From positions 20,244,699 to 20,308,698 of the forward strand of contig OX463859.1 of assembly GCA_949825065.1 (NCBI GenBank): a stretch of 64,000 nucleotides of DNA, written 5' to 3'. Shown here piece after piece: positions 22,556 through 33,855 of this stretch. Under the pieces are notes generated by a model. The model was not told the DNA's origin, made no database searches, and was given only the letters and a program-made list of their open reading frames with translations. The DNA comes from Odontocerum albicorne (taxonomy: Eukaryota > Arthropoda > Insecta > Trichoptera > Odontoceridae). The position numbers and the translations under genes are program-made. Each line of letters starts with the position of its first letter. Position 1 is the stretch's first letter.

Positions 22556-22772
22556 AGCTTTTGGAGTCCATACCCCGTGAGGAATATAATAGAAGGCACA
22601 ATACAAAGTGGGTGATCAGAGTTCCTGACGTTGGTGCCACTGAAGATGACTATGTAAGACACATACAGTTGCATAAATTTTGTGATAGGCAAATCCCGTT
22701 GCATAAAGGGCAAGCAGCTTCAGTACCTGCAGCCATCAAATGTCTCCGAAAGATTGGCAAGTTTTCTTTCAA
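22556..22772 (+). CDS. Candidate internal exon of an unknown gene
   Basis: About 71 open codons read LLESIPREEYNRRHNTKWVI, then RVPDVGATEDDYVRHIQLHK, FCDRQIPLHKGQAASVPAAI and KCLRKIGKFSF. The frame ends at a strong donor (TTTCAA|GTAAGT at 22773) and would meet a stop if unspliced. The upstream acceptor is uncertain: AG words occur at 22554-22557 after a T-rich tract. G+C is well above the local background, and the residue composition is protein-like. No family is recognised, and no partner exon was found. It may be an exon of a large-intron gene or a relic. The donor lies within the degenerate array that follows. Confidence 0.45.
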
Positions 22773-23830
22773 GTAAGTTATTTTTTGTTCAGTAATTCAA
22801 TAGAACTTAGAAGCGAGAAACGGTTCTATTCTATTCAGTAATCCAAAAGGGGCTGAGAAGAGTAGGAAATGTATATTCTGTTTAGTCATCCAATATAAAA
22901 GTTGAGCAAGTTCTGTTCCAAGTAAGTTCTGTTTTGTTTAGTGATCTAGTATATAGCTAAGAAGAGTGGAAAAGTTCGATCTTTAGTCAGTTCTGTTCTG
23001 TTTAATGATCCGATCAAAATTGAAGCTGCACATAAGTTCTGTTCAGTGATCCAATAGAGCTCATAAAATTGGTGAAATTTTGTTTCATTTTATCCATTCA
23101 TAAAGTATCCTTCAACTTGTCTGTTTTGGTGGTTCAGTCATATTGGAGAGCATATCCGAGGTATATGTCCGAGGTATTGGTCCGAGGTATATGTCCGAGG
23201 TCTACCAGCCCCGTTAATTCGGCATTTTTGTGTATAACACGTTAGAAATATTACCACTCGTGAGGAAACAATAACACGTGTGCCGATTATTATTCCCATA
23301 TGAACTCTTCTAACTTTTTTTTTTTAAAGTCGATTACCATTGGAAATCGAACCTGAAACTCCCGAGTGGAAGTCAAAAGTCTTACTAACTAAGCCACGAA
23401 GGACGTTGTTTCAAGAAAGTTTTGTTCTATTTAGTGATCTCATAGGACTCAGAAGTGAATGAATGACAGGCTGTAGAAAAATGGGTCAGTTCTGTTATTT
23501 TCAATGATTCAATAAGATTTTGAAGAGTTTACAAGTTTTGTATTGTTCATTGACTCGATAGGTTGTAGAAAAGTGTATTATTTCTGTTATTTTTAGTGAT
23601 TTAATAAGGTTTTAAAGAGTTTATAAGTTCTGTATTGTTCAGTGATTCAATAATATGTAGAAGAGTGGGTCATTTCTGTTATTTTCAGTGATCCAATATA
23701 ATAATGCAGTGAGGCTTAGAAGGATTAGTAAGTTCTGTTCAGTAAATCAACAAGAGTAAGAAGGGTGGACAAATTCTGTTTAAAGTAAGTCCTGTTCTGT
23801 TCAGTGATATAAGGCTTAAAGGCAAACGAA
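22773..23830 (+). repeat. Degenerate minisatellite around a donor-like word
   Basis: The pattern AAGTTCTGTT...CAGTGATCCAATAG...AGAAGAGTGG recurs about every 50-65 bp with many changes. Words resembling CAAGTAAGTTCTGTT reappear at 22919, 23409 and 23780, echoing the donor of the preceding exon-like segment. The array is interrupted by a SINE S2 piece and unrelated DNA at about 23100-23410. Confidence 0.65.
23335..23410 (-). mobile_element. SINE S2 tRNA-like head (minus)
   Basis: On the minus strand it reads CGTCCTTCGTGGCTTAGTTA, GTAAGACTTTTGACTTCC and GGTTCGATTTCCAATGG. A-box-like and B-box-like words are at normal tRNA spacing, but there is no closing acceptor stem. Confidence 0.7.
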
Positions 23831-23834
23831 AATT

Positions 23835-24240
23835 AAATTGGTGGAATGGGATGGCAACATAAGGTAGCGTGGAAGTTACCCAAACCTCAACAAAGACCCA
23901 TTCTGGTTTGTTGCACTAATTATATATACATTTATCCATAGAATTAGAGATGTGAACCAGGTCTCAGGAAATTAACATTCTTTTGTTTGAGAATCTCATC
24001 AATGTTGCACACAGAGGGTTTTCAAAATAAATTTTCGTTATTTTGGATTATCATAGATTTTCCCTTACACATTTTTCGCATTCCTATATCGAAGGAGAAA
24101 CGGGGGTGGGCGGGGAATATAAATTATTTTCCGTTCCTAACACTGGCTGGGGAAATAAGTGGAGGGGTTTGGGCGGTATATTTACGTTGGGCAAAACGCA
24201 AATCGATATTTTCGTTAATTGCAAGATGAAAAAAATAAAC
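23835..24240. other. No gene recognised
   Basis: 24085-24190 is locally G-rich (GGGGGTGGGCGGGG) with 70-80 codon frames on both strands and no motif. Otherwise AT-rich. Confidence 0.45.
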
Positions 24241-24245
24241 AGACA

Positions 24246-25723
24246 TTTCAGGAGATGTTGATAAATTTGAATATTGTCGTTGTTAATGATTAAAAAAGGA
24301 CAATTCATATAGTTATGTTTAGATAGCAATCTCTCAAAGGTGCTACTAGAGAAAATATTACAAAATAAATATACATAAGTTTCAGGAGATGTTGATAAAT
24401 CTGAATATTGTCGTTGTTAACGATTAAAAAAGGACAATTCACATAGTTATGTTTAGATAACAATCTCTCAAAGGTGCTCCTAGGGAAAATATTACAAAAT
24501 AAATATACATAAGTTTCAAGAGATGTTGATAAATTTGAATATTGTCGTTGTTAACGATTAAAAAAGGACAATTCATATAGTTATGTTTAGATAGCAATCT
24601 CTCAAAGGTCCTACTCGGGAAAACATTACAAAATAAATATACATAAGTTTCAGGAGATGTTGATAAATTTGAATATTGTCGTTGTTAACGATTAAAAAAG
24701 GACAATTCATATAGTTATGTTTAGATAGCAATCTCTCAAAGGTGCTCCTAGGGAAAATATAACAAAAAAAATATACATAAGTTTCAAGAGATGTTGATAA
24801 ATTTGAATATTGTCGTTGTTAACGATTAAAAAAGGACAATTCATATAGTTATGTTTAGATAGCAATCTCTCAAAGGTCCTACTCGGGAAAATATTACAAA
24901 ATAAATATACATAAGTTTCAGGAGATGTTGATAAATTTGAATATTGTCGTTGTTAACGATTAAAAAAGGACAATTCATATAGTTATGTTTAGATAGCAAT
25001 CTCTCAAAGGTGCTACTCGGGAAAATATTACAAAATAAATATATATAAGTTTCAAGAGATGTTGATAAATTTGAATATTGTCGTTGTTAACGATTAAAAA
25101 AGGACAATTCATATAGTTATGTTTAGATAGCAATCTCTCAAAGGTGCTACTCGAGAAAATATTACAAAATAAATATACATAAGTTTCAGGAGATGTTGAT
25201 AAATCTGAATATTGTCGTTGTTAACGATTAAAAAAGGACAATTCATATAGTTATGTTTAGATAGCAATCTCTCAAAGGTGCTACTCGGGAAAATATTACA
25301 AAATAAATATACATAAGTTTCAAGAGATGTTGATAAATTTGAATATTGTCGTTGTTAACGATTAAAAAAGGACAATTCATATAGTTATGTTTAGATAGCA
25401 ATCTCTCAAAGGTGCTACTCGGGAAAATATGGCAAAATAAATATATATAAGTTTCAGGAGATGTTGATAAATCTGAATATTGTCGTTGTTAACGATTAAA
25501 AAAGGACAATTCATATAGTTATGTTTAGATAGCAATCTCTCAAAGGTGCTACTCGGGAAAATATTACAAAATAAATATACATAAGTTTCAGGAGATGTTG
25601 ATAAATCTGAATATTGTCGTTGTTAACGATTATAAAAGGACAATTCATATAGTTATGATTAGATAGCAATCTCTCAAAGGTGCTACTCGGGAAAATATTA
25701 CAAAAATAAATATACATAAGTTG
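24246..25723 (-). repeat. 134-bp satellite, about 11 copies, from LINE-B 3' end
   Basis: The word GAGATGTTGATAAAT recurs every 134 bp from about 24251. Read on the minus strand, each unit contains CCGAGTAGCACC, GAGATTGCTATCTAAAC and GAATTGTCCTTTTTTAATCG, which align with CCGAGTTAGAGCATCC, CTCTCTAAACGGCGC and TTGTCCTTTTATTATT at the LINE-B end. Units partly alternate between GGAGATG and AGAGATG forms. Minus-strand frames (for example SNHNYMNCPF) are by-products. Confidence 0.9.
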
Positions 25724-25752
25724 AATGTACGAGATAATATAGATTGTTTTTT

Positions 25753-25812
25753 GACAACCTTTGTAACCAGTAGAAAGATACTTGACTTCCACCGGGGGCT
25801 TCGGGTTCGAGT
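25753..25812 (+). mobile_element. SINE S2 head fragment
   Basis: GATACTTGACTTCCACCGGG is followed by TTCGGGTTCGAGTTCTGATA and GTAAC. Only the B-box half is preserved, just after the satellite array. Confidence 0.6.
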
Positions 25813-25814
25813 TC

Positions 25815-26190
25815 TGATAGTAACAAAAAAAAAGGAACGAGTCTCGTAAAAAAGTTTCGTCTTCATGAGCGGTATTATTGCCAACATGTCCAATGATGAA
25901 CCGCGAATTCCATGCGTACTCCTGAGGTTTAACCTAAAAAAATCTATAACTGGAGCCGAAGACAATAGTGTGTCCTGATCACGCTCTTCAATATATCCTA
26001 ATCACTAATTCAGATATATTGAAAGGTACAATACGAAAGAAGGATTCAACTATCGGAGTCATCAAGCAAACAACTATTTCTACAATTCGTCAATCTTTAG
26101 GCTGTACAAGATAGAAAATTAGTAATGAAGACTTTATAGAATCATTTAAATTCTCACGAACCCATATAAAATGCCCCACCACCCTTCTTA
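25815..26190. other. No gene recognised
   Basis: Nothing supportable was found. A 106-codon minus frame (25645-25965) runs into the satellite and has no motif. Confidence 0.45.
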
Positions 26191-26194
26191 TATA

Positions 26195-26715
26195 AAATGT
26201 CCCACCGCCCCTCGCCGAAAATTGTCAACGTCTTTCTGATAATGGGCTAGCGCTACGCTCAAACAGATGTTGTTTATTATATATTACTTCCCAGTTCACC
26301 ACTACCTTTTTATACGTCGTCTTTCACTGTCCATGCCGTAAGACTCTGGAACCAGTCATAAATCAATGCTAGACTCGTTCTGTCCTTAGCATGCTTTAAG
26401 AAGCGACTGAAAAACTCTTAATTTCTGGTAAGTAATACTCGTATAATGTGTTTTATTCCTGATTTTTCTTTCCTCTCTACCCACCTTTCCTTTTCCTTTG
26501 ATTGTGGAAATATCACTTTTACTTTTACTACGAATTTGTACATATATTGTTCACAAATTTTATTTTGATGAATAATCTATTTGAATCTAATAATTTGAAT
26601 ATTTTCTGCGACCATGTAACTTCCTTTGTTTACTTTTGTCTTGATGGTTGGATAAGATTAAGCATGACCTGGCAAAAAACCCACCCGATTGTTTTTTTAA
26701 TGAGGTGTTAAATAA
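26195..26715 (+). mobile_element. LINE-A 3' end
   Basis: It corresponds to the minus-strand copy at 12236-12745. The frame shows VHAVRLWNQS, then a stop and a shifted CFKKRLKNS. The 3' part includes TTTTGTCTTGATGGTTGG and ends GTTAAATAAATAAAC. The (TAAA)n tail marks the 3' terminus at about 26715. Confidence 0.7.
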
Positions 26716-26819
26716 ATAAACATAAGGCTTCTTAGACAACTTTCTTTGAATCGAGTATTTCCGCAAAATTTTAGTCAACAGCTGTAGGCCGTGAAAAATC
26801 ACGGGATGTTAATTGACTT

Positions 26820-27215
26820 ATTTAGCTAAGAAAGGTTGAAAAATAAAAACTCTAGAAAAAGTTTTCAGAACGAATGTTAAGTTCAAAGTTTTGATATTTC
26901 GAAAAATCTGGATTACTTAACAGCTCCATGAAAAGTTAAGAGAAATAACGTTATGATTCATTTTCATCTTCCGGAAGAACAGTTCCTTCACAACTGCAAT
27001 GTTTGATTAGCTCATGAGGAGATTTCTCAGCTGAAAAATTAAGATGAAAGTAGAATTGGAATTCAGTATTTATAGAGCCACAATTATGAATTTCAAATCT
27101 GTTTTCGTCAAAGTTGTCATGAAGATAAACTTCAAATCTTCTCTCAGACATTGACGAAAGTAACGTACTCACTGTGTTTCTTCAGCACGACACTCATTGA
27201 CTTCTTCTTAAGTAT
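26820..27215. other. Unassigned, with a 68-codon minus frame
   Basis: The minus frame at 26951-27157 reads MSERRFEVYLHDNFDENRFE and continues to CEGTVLPEDENES before a stop. Its composition is less AT-driven than the background, but no splice sites or family motif were found. It may be a relic exon or chance. Confidence 0.3.
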
Positions 27216-27221
27216 CTTGCT

Positions 27222-27590
27222 GTTGTTGAACAGCATTGTAGAAAGATGTTACGAATTCCATGGACAGGAAGGCGATCTTACACCTCCATTCTCGAATAAT
27301 TGATAATCACCGACAGATTGTCAACAATGAGTCCTCCAATAAGTCCTCCGATTCTTTGGTCACAATAATAATGGCCAAGGAGACAGTTTGTGGTCACTAG
27401 AGGTGTGGAAAGACGACGCATAAGTGGAAGAATTCCAGTGCGTTTGACTGACCAAGTGAGAGACACACCTGGACTTTCCTTAACAACTGCCCTTCGAGCC
27501 GCGAAAAGTACAGGGATGGATGGAGGAGTCGTTAGAGGCTATCATGGTAGTTACGATGCTCAGTCATGAGCTACACGACAGGATGATGAT
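27222..27590 (+). mobile_element. LINE-I ORF2 C-terminal fragment
   Basis: The frame reads RKMLRIPWTGRRSYTSILE, stop, ITDRLST, then RRISGRIPVRLTDQVRDTPG and LSLTTALRAAKSTGMDGGVV. MLRIPWTxxRxNxSIL...GRxPxRWxDQV is a well-known LINE ORF2 C-terminus. The copy at 63650-64000 has the same motif. Stops and small deletions are present. Confidence 0.75.
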
Positions 27591-27914
27591 GAATGGCGTT
27601 GTCGAATTTGTAGAAAATGATATTTTCTTTGAACTTCACAGTGTAACACTCTTGGGCTTCCTCTTCAGTCTCTTGCTGTTGTTACACTTGTCGAAATTTT
27701 CACATATGCTGAGCATGTGCAGTGAAATCCACATTGGTTCCCATGCTATTTAACTCTCACACTATTATCTCCGATAGTGGCGCATATACGTGTATTCAGC
27801 GCGTTTTACACTTCTTTCGCTTGGATTATTCTTATTTATTTAACTAAACCGTACGATAATAATTTACATATTTAAAGACAGCAATACTTAACAGTAACTA
27901 TGACTTTTGTAGTT

Positions 27915-28589
<675 letters not shown>

Positions 28590-30050
28590 AACTAATTATT
28601 TCTTTGTTTTCCACTAATTGTGCTTAATTACAGCAATATGCATTTATACCTTTCTAGTCTTTCTTTAGACATAAATAACCAATTATAACTTTGTTTTCCA
28701 CTAATTGTGCTTAGTTACAGCAATATGCATTTATACCTTTCTAGTCTTTCTTTAGACATAAATAACCAATTATTACTTTGTTTTCCACTAATTGTGCTTA
28801 ATTACAGCAATATGCATGTATACCTTTCTAGTCTTTCTTTAGACATAAATAACCAATTATAACTTTGTTTTCCACTAATTGTGCTTAGTTACAGCAATAT
28901 GCATTTATACCTTTCTAGTCTTTCTTTAGACATAATACTTTGTTTTCCACTAATTGTGCTTAATTACAGCAATATGCATGTATACCTTTCTAGTCTTTCT
29001 TTAGACATAAATAACCAATTATTACTCTGTTTTCCACTAATTGTGCTTAATTACAGCAATATGCATTTATACCTTTCTAGTCTTTCTTTAGACATAAATA
29101 ACCAATTATTACTTTGTTTTCCACTAATTGTGCTTAGTTACAGCAATATGCATTTATACCTTTCTAGTCTTTCTTTAGACATAAATAACCAATTATAACT
29201 TTGTTTTCCACTAATTGTGCTTAGTTACAGCAAAATGCATTTATACCTTTCTAGTCTTTCTTTAGACATAAATAACCAATTATTACTTTGTTTTCCACTA
29301 ATTGTGCTTAATTACAGCAATATGCATGTATACCTTTCTAGTCTTTCTTTAGACATAAATAACCAATTATTACTCTGTTTTCCACTAATTGTGCTTAATT
29401 ACAGCAATATGCATTTATACCTTTCTAGTCTTTCTTTAGACATAAATAACCAATTATTACTTTGTTTTCCACTAATTGTGCTTAGTTACAGCAATATGCA
29501 TTTATACCTTTCTAGTCTTTCTTTAGACATAAATAACCAATTACATATTACTTTGTTTTCCACTAATTGTGCTTAATTACAGCAATATGCATGTATACCT
29601 TTCTAGTCTTTCTTTAGACATAAATAACCAATTATTACTTTGTTTTCCATTAATTGTGCTTAATTACAGCAATATGCATTTATACCTTTCTAGTCTTTCT
29701 TTAGACATAAATAACCAATTATTACTCTGTTTTCCACTAATTGTACTTAAATACAGCAATATGCATATATACATTTCTAGTCTTTCTTTAGACATAAATA
29801 ACTAATTATTACTTTGTTTTCCACTAATTGTACTCAATTACAGCAATATGCATTTATACCTTTCTAGTCTTTCTTAAGACATAAATAACCAATTATTACT
29901 TTTTTTCCACTAATTTTACTTAATACAGCAATATGCATTTATACCTTTCTAGTCTTTCTTTAGACATAAATAACTAATTATTACTTTGTTTTCTACTAAT
30001 TGTACTTAATTACTGCTTGTGTATTTCTACCTTTCTAGTCTTTCTTTAGA
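28590..30050. repeat. 87-bp tandem array, about 17 copies
   Basis: CAGCAATATGCAT recurs at 28631, 28718, 28805, 28892, then 28967 after a 12-bp deletion, and so on every 87 bp. 87 is a multiple of 3, so one frame stays open through several units (YSNMHLYLSSLSLDINN); these ORFs are products of the period, not genes. Variants (GCATTTAT or GCATGTAT, TTAGTTAC or TTAATTAC) show a loose 3-4 unit rhythm. The last units are more diverged. Confidence 0.97.
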
Positions 30051-30109
30051 AACACTAGATTAGAAGTTTATATAAATATTCGAAATTTCAATTAAATTTA
30101 ATAAATTAT

Positions 30110-30790
30110 TTATAGTTATAAACACTGAAATTTTATAGACATTGTAAATTATTTAGTCAAATGCTAGTTTATACTTTGTAACGGTATAACCCTACCGGTT
30201 TCAAGGTTTTCACCTCATCGTCAGGGGAGCATAAACAATACTAAATTATGTTCGAACTGGCACCGACATACTATACACACGCATCAAACGGTAATAATTG
30301 GGGTTGGGGATTATGAATGAAGGCAGACAGGAGCCACTTCAGCAAGCCGGGGTGAGATGCTGGGAAAATATTATTTGGCCAGGTGTTCAGCACTGGCTTG
30401 GATTTTTCTAGGGCCTCTAATTTGTCCGTTAAAAGCGTGTATGTCGGTACTAGTTCGAACTTAATTGAGTTTTGTTTGTACTCCCCTGATGATGATGACC
30501 TCTGTGGCATAGTTAGTAAGACGTTTATCTGCCGACCCGGAGGTTGCGGGTTTAATCCTCGCTGGAACCCACATTTTTTAAAAAGGATTTCTAGTCTAGT
30601 TTTCACTTAGGGCCTCTTAAACATTTTTCTGGTTGGTTGAAAGAGATTGTCACGTTACAAAAAGTCCGCCATGTTGTACTATATACAACAAAATGTAATA
30701 CAATGGGGAGGAGAAAACCTTGATACGGTTAAAGTGACACCGTTATATAAAGTGGAATAAACAGTGCATGGTTTAATAAATTACTATAAA
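30110..30790. mobile_element. Foldback element F5, interrupted by SINE S2
   Basis: The left arm includes ACATTGTAAATTATTTAGTC, GGTATAACCCTACCGG and CATCGTCAGGGGAGCATAAA. The middle has ATGTTCGAACTGGCACCGAC and its inverse GTCGGTACTAGTTCGAAC. The right arm CTCCCCTGATGATGA is cut by SINE S2 (30508-30705) and resumes at GGGGAGGAGAAAACC, then AAGTGGAATAAACAGTG. The two halves fit the uninterrupted copies F3 and F4. Confidence 0.8.
30508..30705 (+). mobile_element. SINE S2, full-length copy
   Basis: The tRNA-like head is GACCTCTGTGGCATAGTTAG, TAAGACGTTTATC and the B-box-like GCGGGTTTAATCCTCG. The body is TTCTAGTCTAGTTTTCAC and AGGGCCTCTTAAAC. The 3' part TCTGGTTGGTTGAAAGAGAT, TGTCACG, AAAGTCCGCCATGTTGTA matches the 3' end of LINE-A. 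Total about 195 bp. Transcription would use the internal Pol III promoter; no protein is encoded. Confidence 0.75.
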
Positions 30791-30887
30791 TTTAAAAATA
30801 TAAAAGCAATATTTAAAAACAAAGGGTTAATAACATACGAACAGCCTTGGAGGTACAAACTAGTGATTGATGATATTCCTGTTGAGA

Positions 30888-31260
30888 AAATAATACAATT
30901 TCGTCGTTGTTGTTGGTGAGTCTCGTAGTCGAGGATCCTCTTGCTACGACAAAGTCAATCTTGAGCAGCTCCTCCACGTGTGATCAGTGAGAAAACACCC
31001 CGATCCTAGCTGCTTCACGCAGATGTCACAGACATGTGAATCCTGCTGAGTCGCCTGAAAATGCTGACGTCCGTTCACTCCACGGTGACAGTTTCCCACA
31101 CGCCTTGCTGTCGAGACGCCATCAACCCGAGATTAGACGTCTCTCAGTCCTACATAGTTATGAGCCACCTGTTTCTAATCCTCAGATGTCACGTACAAAG
31201 TCAGCGACAGACTATCCTTATAACACTTTCTCTGTCCACCAGCCTTTCACTTGCATGTAC
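30888..31260 (-). mobile_element. LINE-E 3' end with zinc-finger motif (minus)
   Basis: The minus-strand frame reads SHVCDICVKQLGSGCFLTDH, a C-x2-C finger related to CYICGREYASRIDLF at 17110-17345. The 3' end reads GAGCTGCTCAAGATTGACTT, GGATCCTCGACTACGAGAC and AACAACAACGACGA, the same tail as SINE S1. G+C is well above background. Plus-strand frames of 68-93 codons here are shadows. Confidence 0.5.
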
Positions 31261-31319
31261 AATTTAAATACTTACATGTCAACATCTCTAATCAAAATGA
31301 TCTCTACAACGAAGTAAGG

Positions 31320-32130
31320 GAACAAACAAATATAAAAGCCGCATTATCTGTTTGTCTAAGAGGTGTAATCTAGAAAATAAAAAACATGCAAATCGATAGC
31401 AAAGTTCAAACATATAGGACATATGTTGATCCAAACTTGACTAATAATATTAAAACCAGAGCAGACACAACCAAAACAAAAAAAAATATTACGAACCATC
31501 GCAGAAAAATCCCTTTGAGATAGGGTCAAAAAATTTTGCAATCAACACGTCTGCAACACAAATCATATCATCAGATGGAGCAGGAAGCGAATAAGGTATT
31601 GGCGTTACCATATCGATAGAATGAATAGAAATAGAATCAGAAAATATAACAGCAACATATGAGATCCTCGCAGGACATCAAATGCTAAAAAAAAGGTGGA
31701 GAGACAGATCGTACTCTGTCTCGCAAAAATGATTTTCACCTCAACAGATCCAAGCTGTAAACTAAGAAATTCGTGTTAGGGATTGTGGGTAGAGATATTT
31801 AGCTGTTTTCTAACTTTCGGTGAAGAAATCTACCGTTTATATACGTAGATCGTTTTATGTATATGTGTATAATACACCGTTTGGTGAAGATATATGACAC
31901 ACCGTTTATAAAGATCGTTTTCGAATCAAATAAATAAAATATATATTTTTTTTATTTTTAAACAAAAGTTTTTTATTCATATCAACACCCACTGGCTTTC
32001 TAATGGAACATGATCATTTATATTCATAGGACAAAAATTTACAAAAAGCTCGACGGTATCTGACATACGTGTTGGATTAATTTAAAAATATATTAGTGCG
32101 AAATTATTTAATACTTAATCAAAAACATCA
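31320..32130. other. No gene recognised
   Basis: Weak LINE-like text (ATATCGATAGAATGAATAG near 31605) could be debris, but no motif was secure. Confidence 0.4.
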
Positions 32131-32135
32131 AACAG

Positions 32136-32320
32136 AAATGTATTTATTTTATTTATTTATTTTACACATGACAAGAAATATACACAATTTGCAATAAAAC
32201 AACAGGTAATTTAATTTGGACACACAATTTTAATGGATATGGGTTTGTTGCCAATTCATTTGTCGTGCCCCCAGTACACTAGGCTTTTGCCTGTATCTCA
32301 CTGAGGGCATTTAAATCGTT
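32136..32320 (-). mobile_element. LINE 3' end with (TAAA)n tail (minus)
   Basis: On the minus strand AATGCCCTCAGTGAGATACA and GGCAAAAGCC give ALSEIQAKA before a stop. About 150 bp of untranslated sequence follows, with a tail of AAATAAATAAAATAAATA at the low-coordinate end. The tail is diagnostic; the family is not assigned. Confidence 0.5.
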
Positions 32321-32569
32321 ATAAATTACTACCAACCGTATTACCAACTGAATATTACCAAAACGGATTAAATTATGAGTTTTGTCGTGGAATTGTATTG
32401 AAATTTCAATTGAAATTATTAATTTTTAATTTACTGCACGCAGTTAGAAATGATATTCATTTGAGATCGAATCTTGAAAAGCATAGCTAAATCAATATTC
32501 GTCGGATGAACCCACAAAGGTTTTTTCAGACCTATGTTAGAACTTTGCTAGAATTCACACATATGTACC

Positions 32570-33085
32570 ATCACCCGATGATTTTCCGTTGCGTTTCCGT
32601 AGTATGTAAACTTTCCTATTGCGATCCATAGCTTTCGCCTATACTATTATACATCCCTACACTTTCTCATAAAACTCCTACGTTTTCTCAGTCTTTTTTC
32701 ATTTTGTTCTTTCTAAATAACATTTACTTGATACAACAACACTTTCCTTGGTTTTCCTCTACAACGCCTTTCAATCACATTTGTTCTGTATATTTTTTAT
32801 TAGTCTTTCTTCATTCATTCGTTCTACATGCCCAAACATGTCAGATTGTTCTTCTTCTTCTTACTTAATTCATCCAAAATCACTTCACTCCGTACTATGT
32901 TACGTATATGTACTCGTACATAGTTACACTATATAATTTTCAGTGCACACATTTTTTTTACACTTATTCAGTTTCTTTTCAGTATTTTTTTACGCCCATG
33001 TTTCACTCTTATACATCAAAACTAGTTATAAAATACTGTTATGAATCATTTTAGCAGATTTGGATACTGTCCATATGTATACTTC
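32570..33085 (-). mobile_element. LINE-G fragment (minus)
   Basis: On the minus strand, LMYKSETWA (the LxYGSETWT motif) is followed further on by a broken GHVERM region and KIYRTNVIERR. The order fits the ORF2 C-terminus of LINE-G. Many frame breaks. Confidence 0.55.
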
Positions 33086-33738
33086 GACGGCGAAATGGCA
33101 TGATGGTCTGTATTTATGTATATTTTTTGTAAAGCCTGCCATGGTTCTATTCAATTACAACATAAGCCAATTAAATGGAAGAAATTTATGTATAGAAATC
33201 ATCTCGACAGAATACAAAATAATAAATACATACACAATATATTATACAATATAAAAACAAAGAAATATATGAAATGAAGATAAATATTAGATATCTTATT
33301 TTATTTTTATCTTACAACATTCAGCTTATTTTTTACACTTGCAACCCCAACATCAAAAACGTGACAATAAGATATCGTTTACAATAAAAAGATATCGCTT
33401 ACAATAATAATTCACATTAAACGCTTGTTAACAAGAACAATCCCACTGCTCTGCGCGGGGTGGACCCGCCCGGCCGAACGGTAGGAATGGGTGGTTCGCA
33501 CTTTATTAGCCTTATTATGGAGCCCCTTTGTTCTCAAATCGGCAGTGGGTGCTTGAAATTTAGGAAAGAAAATTTTCTGGGGTAGTTATAACGACTGAAA
33601 TTAGCTGTTTATAATGAAGAAAGTGCATAAAGTATGAAGTTAATTACAAAAGCTTTAATGTGACCCCTCAATGAAAATTTGGAATTTTGTGAACTAACAT
33701 AGCCTCACTTTGTTACAATACAAAATTATAAAAAAGAA

Positions 33739-33855
33739 ATGTATTGTAGTGTCATTCACTCGGCTCAACTTTTGAACGATCTTCCTGGCCCAAGCAGATG
33801 TGCTACACCCTTATCGATTTTCAAGAATTTACTTAAGAAGCATTATTTATCTTAA
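33739..33855 (+). mobile_element. LINE ORF2 C-terminal tip
   Basis: A 38-codon frame reads YCSVIHSAQLLNDLPGPSRC, then ATPLSIFKNLLKKHYLS and a stop. A(Q)LxNxLP...SxxxFKxxLKxxxL is the usual last block of Jockey/CR1-like ORF2 proteins. The frame is clean over this stretch; no upstream part is recognisable. Confidence 0.5.

Noticed and set aside
24246..25723. CRISPR-like or regulatory repeat array
   Set aside because: Units are head-to-tail without spacers and align with a LINE 3' end.
28881..29805. Three ORFs of 78-119 codons in a row as a possible repeat-protein gene
   Set aside because: They arise from an 87-bp tandem repeat whose length is a multiple of three; no splice, promoter or family evidence.
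31036..31317. 93-codon plus-strand ORF in GC-raised DNA
   Set aside because: Antisense to the LINE-E zinc-finger end; raised GC reflects the element.
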